DNA of 64,000 nucleotides from Brachyspira pilosicoli (GTDB lineage Bacteria; Spirochaetota; Brachyspiria; Brachyspirales; Brachyspiraceae): NCBI RefSeq assembly GCF_036997485.1, contig NZ_JAWLPU010000002.1, positions 248,001 to 312,000 of the forward strand, read 5' to 3'. Shown piece by piece: positions 63,533 to 64,000 of this stretch (position 1 is its first letter; each line of letters starts with the position of its first letter). The notes under the pieces were generated by a model. It saw only the letters and a program-made list of their open reading frames with translations, ran no database searches and was not told where the DNA came from. The position numbers and the translations under genes were made by a program.

Positions 63533-64000
63533 TGCCTCATATAAGAAAAGACCCTATCACTAAACAATCTGTTATTATAGCTTCTGAAAGAATGGGCAGA
63601 CCAAGTGATTATATTAATATTGAAGAAAATTATAATGTAGTAACTTCTGAAGCTACTTGTCCGTTTTGTAAAGGGAATGAAGATAAAACACCGGAACATT
63701 CTACCATTATTTTTAATGATAAAAAAGAATGGATGGTAAGAATAGTACCAAATAAATACCCTATAATTGCACAAAGTAATCCTAATGAGCTGCCTAATAA
63801 AAATGATTTATTTGAAGCTGATATTTGTAAAGGATTTCATGATGTTATTATAGAAAACCCTAATCATAATTTTAATTATTATAATGCTACTGAAAAAGAT
63901 TTACTCTTTATATTTGAAGCTATAATAATGAGATTACAAGAGCTATCTAAAGAAAAAGACATGCTATATAGTTTGCTTTTTAAAAACTTTGGAAGAGAGG
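63532..64000 (+). CDS. galT: Galactose-1-phosphate uridylyltransferase, N-terminal part
   Basis: The gene runs off the right edge, leaving about 156 residues. They match the HIT-like fold of GalT: IRKDPITKQSVIIASERMGRP, zinc-type CPFCKGNEDKTP and VRIVPNKYPII. The typical catalytic HPH motif is not reached. GalT exchanges UMP between UDP-glucose and galactose-1-phosphate in the Leloir pathway, or does a related sugar transfer. It overlaps the response regulator by one base. Confidence 0.85.
   Translation, partial: MPHIRKDPITKQSVIIASERMGRPSDYINIEENYNVVTSEATCPFCKGNEDKTPEHSTIIFNDKKEWMVRIVPNKYPIIAQSNPNELPNKNDLFEADICKGFHDVIIENPNHNFNYYNATEKDLLFIFEAIIMRLQELSKEKDMLYSLLFKNFGRE

Noticed and set aside
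1-64000. CRISPR array, prophage, transposase or integrase
   Set aside because: I looked for regular spacer-repeat blocks, structural phage genes and DDE or recombinase motifs and found none. The only tandem repeat is the in-frame 147-bp unit.

Overview
The window is a chromosomal segment of a very AT-rich bacterium, most likely an anaerobic spirochaete of the genus Brachyspira. This is inferred from base composition, the many small lipoproteins with a Cys lipobox, a DUF4132 giant protein, and the look of the core proteins (DnaE, GyrA, MnmE, Dxr, RadA). No rRNA or database search supports it. Almost every gene is intact. I see no prophage, insertion sequence or CRISPR array. Many transcription units start with a clean sigma-70 type promoter (TTGACA-like, 15-18 bp spacer, TATAAT-like).

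Layout. 1-2.2 kb: 5' end of radA and a gldG-like gene on the minus strand. 2.3-8.9 kb: tRNA-Phe, rluA-type pseudouridine synthase, mtnA-like isomerase, a lipoprotein, a yggS-type PLP protein, then tsaE / BatD-like gene / mnmE. 9.1-16 kb: an M19 dipeptidase, then a two-gene minus-strand unit encoding a viperin-family radical SAM enzyme and a TPR-like protein ending in a HEPN-type RxxxxH motif, divergent from a DinG-type helicase carrying an N-terminal JAMM domain. This stretch is bracketed by copies of a GC-richer dispersed repeat and is the best candidate for an undescribed antiviral system. 16.3-28.2 kb: DUF4132 protein, Gfo/Idh oxidoreductase, beta-propeller-like lipoprotein, PTS IICB, Rrf2 and Crp/Fnr regulators, a ferredoxin-domain protein, dxr and a DUF815-type AAA ATPase.

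28.2-40.8 kb (minus strand): oppBCDF without an oppA, translationally coupled to three tandem paralogous GT-C-like membrane glycosyltransferases, preceded by dnaE. 41-54 kb: a PpiD/SurA-like protein, two paralogous lipoprotein genes with duplicated promoters, phased A-tracts and terminators, gyrA, a CAP-domain protein, exbD, a yedF / cysteine desulfurase / DUF3343 selenium-sulfur cluster, and a CPA2 cation:proton antiporter preceded by an apparent fluoride (crcB) riboswitch. 53.3-64 kb (plus strand): a beta-barrel-like protein, then a long run of tightly spaced genes: a coiled-coil protein with 147-bp tandem repeats, a large lipoprotein, two NagB-like modules that have lost active-site residues (the second fused to NagA), a PaaI-type thioesterase and proC. 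A single-domain response regulator and the start of galT close the window.

The GC-richer dispersed repeats lie in intergenic gaps at 4.4, 8.9, 15.9, 16.0, 16.2, 43.0-43.2 and 51.6 kb and are built from two recurring hairpin modules.
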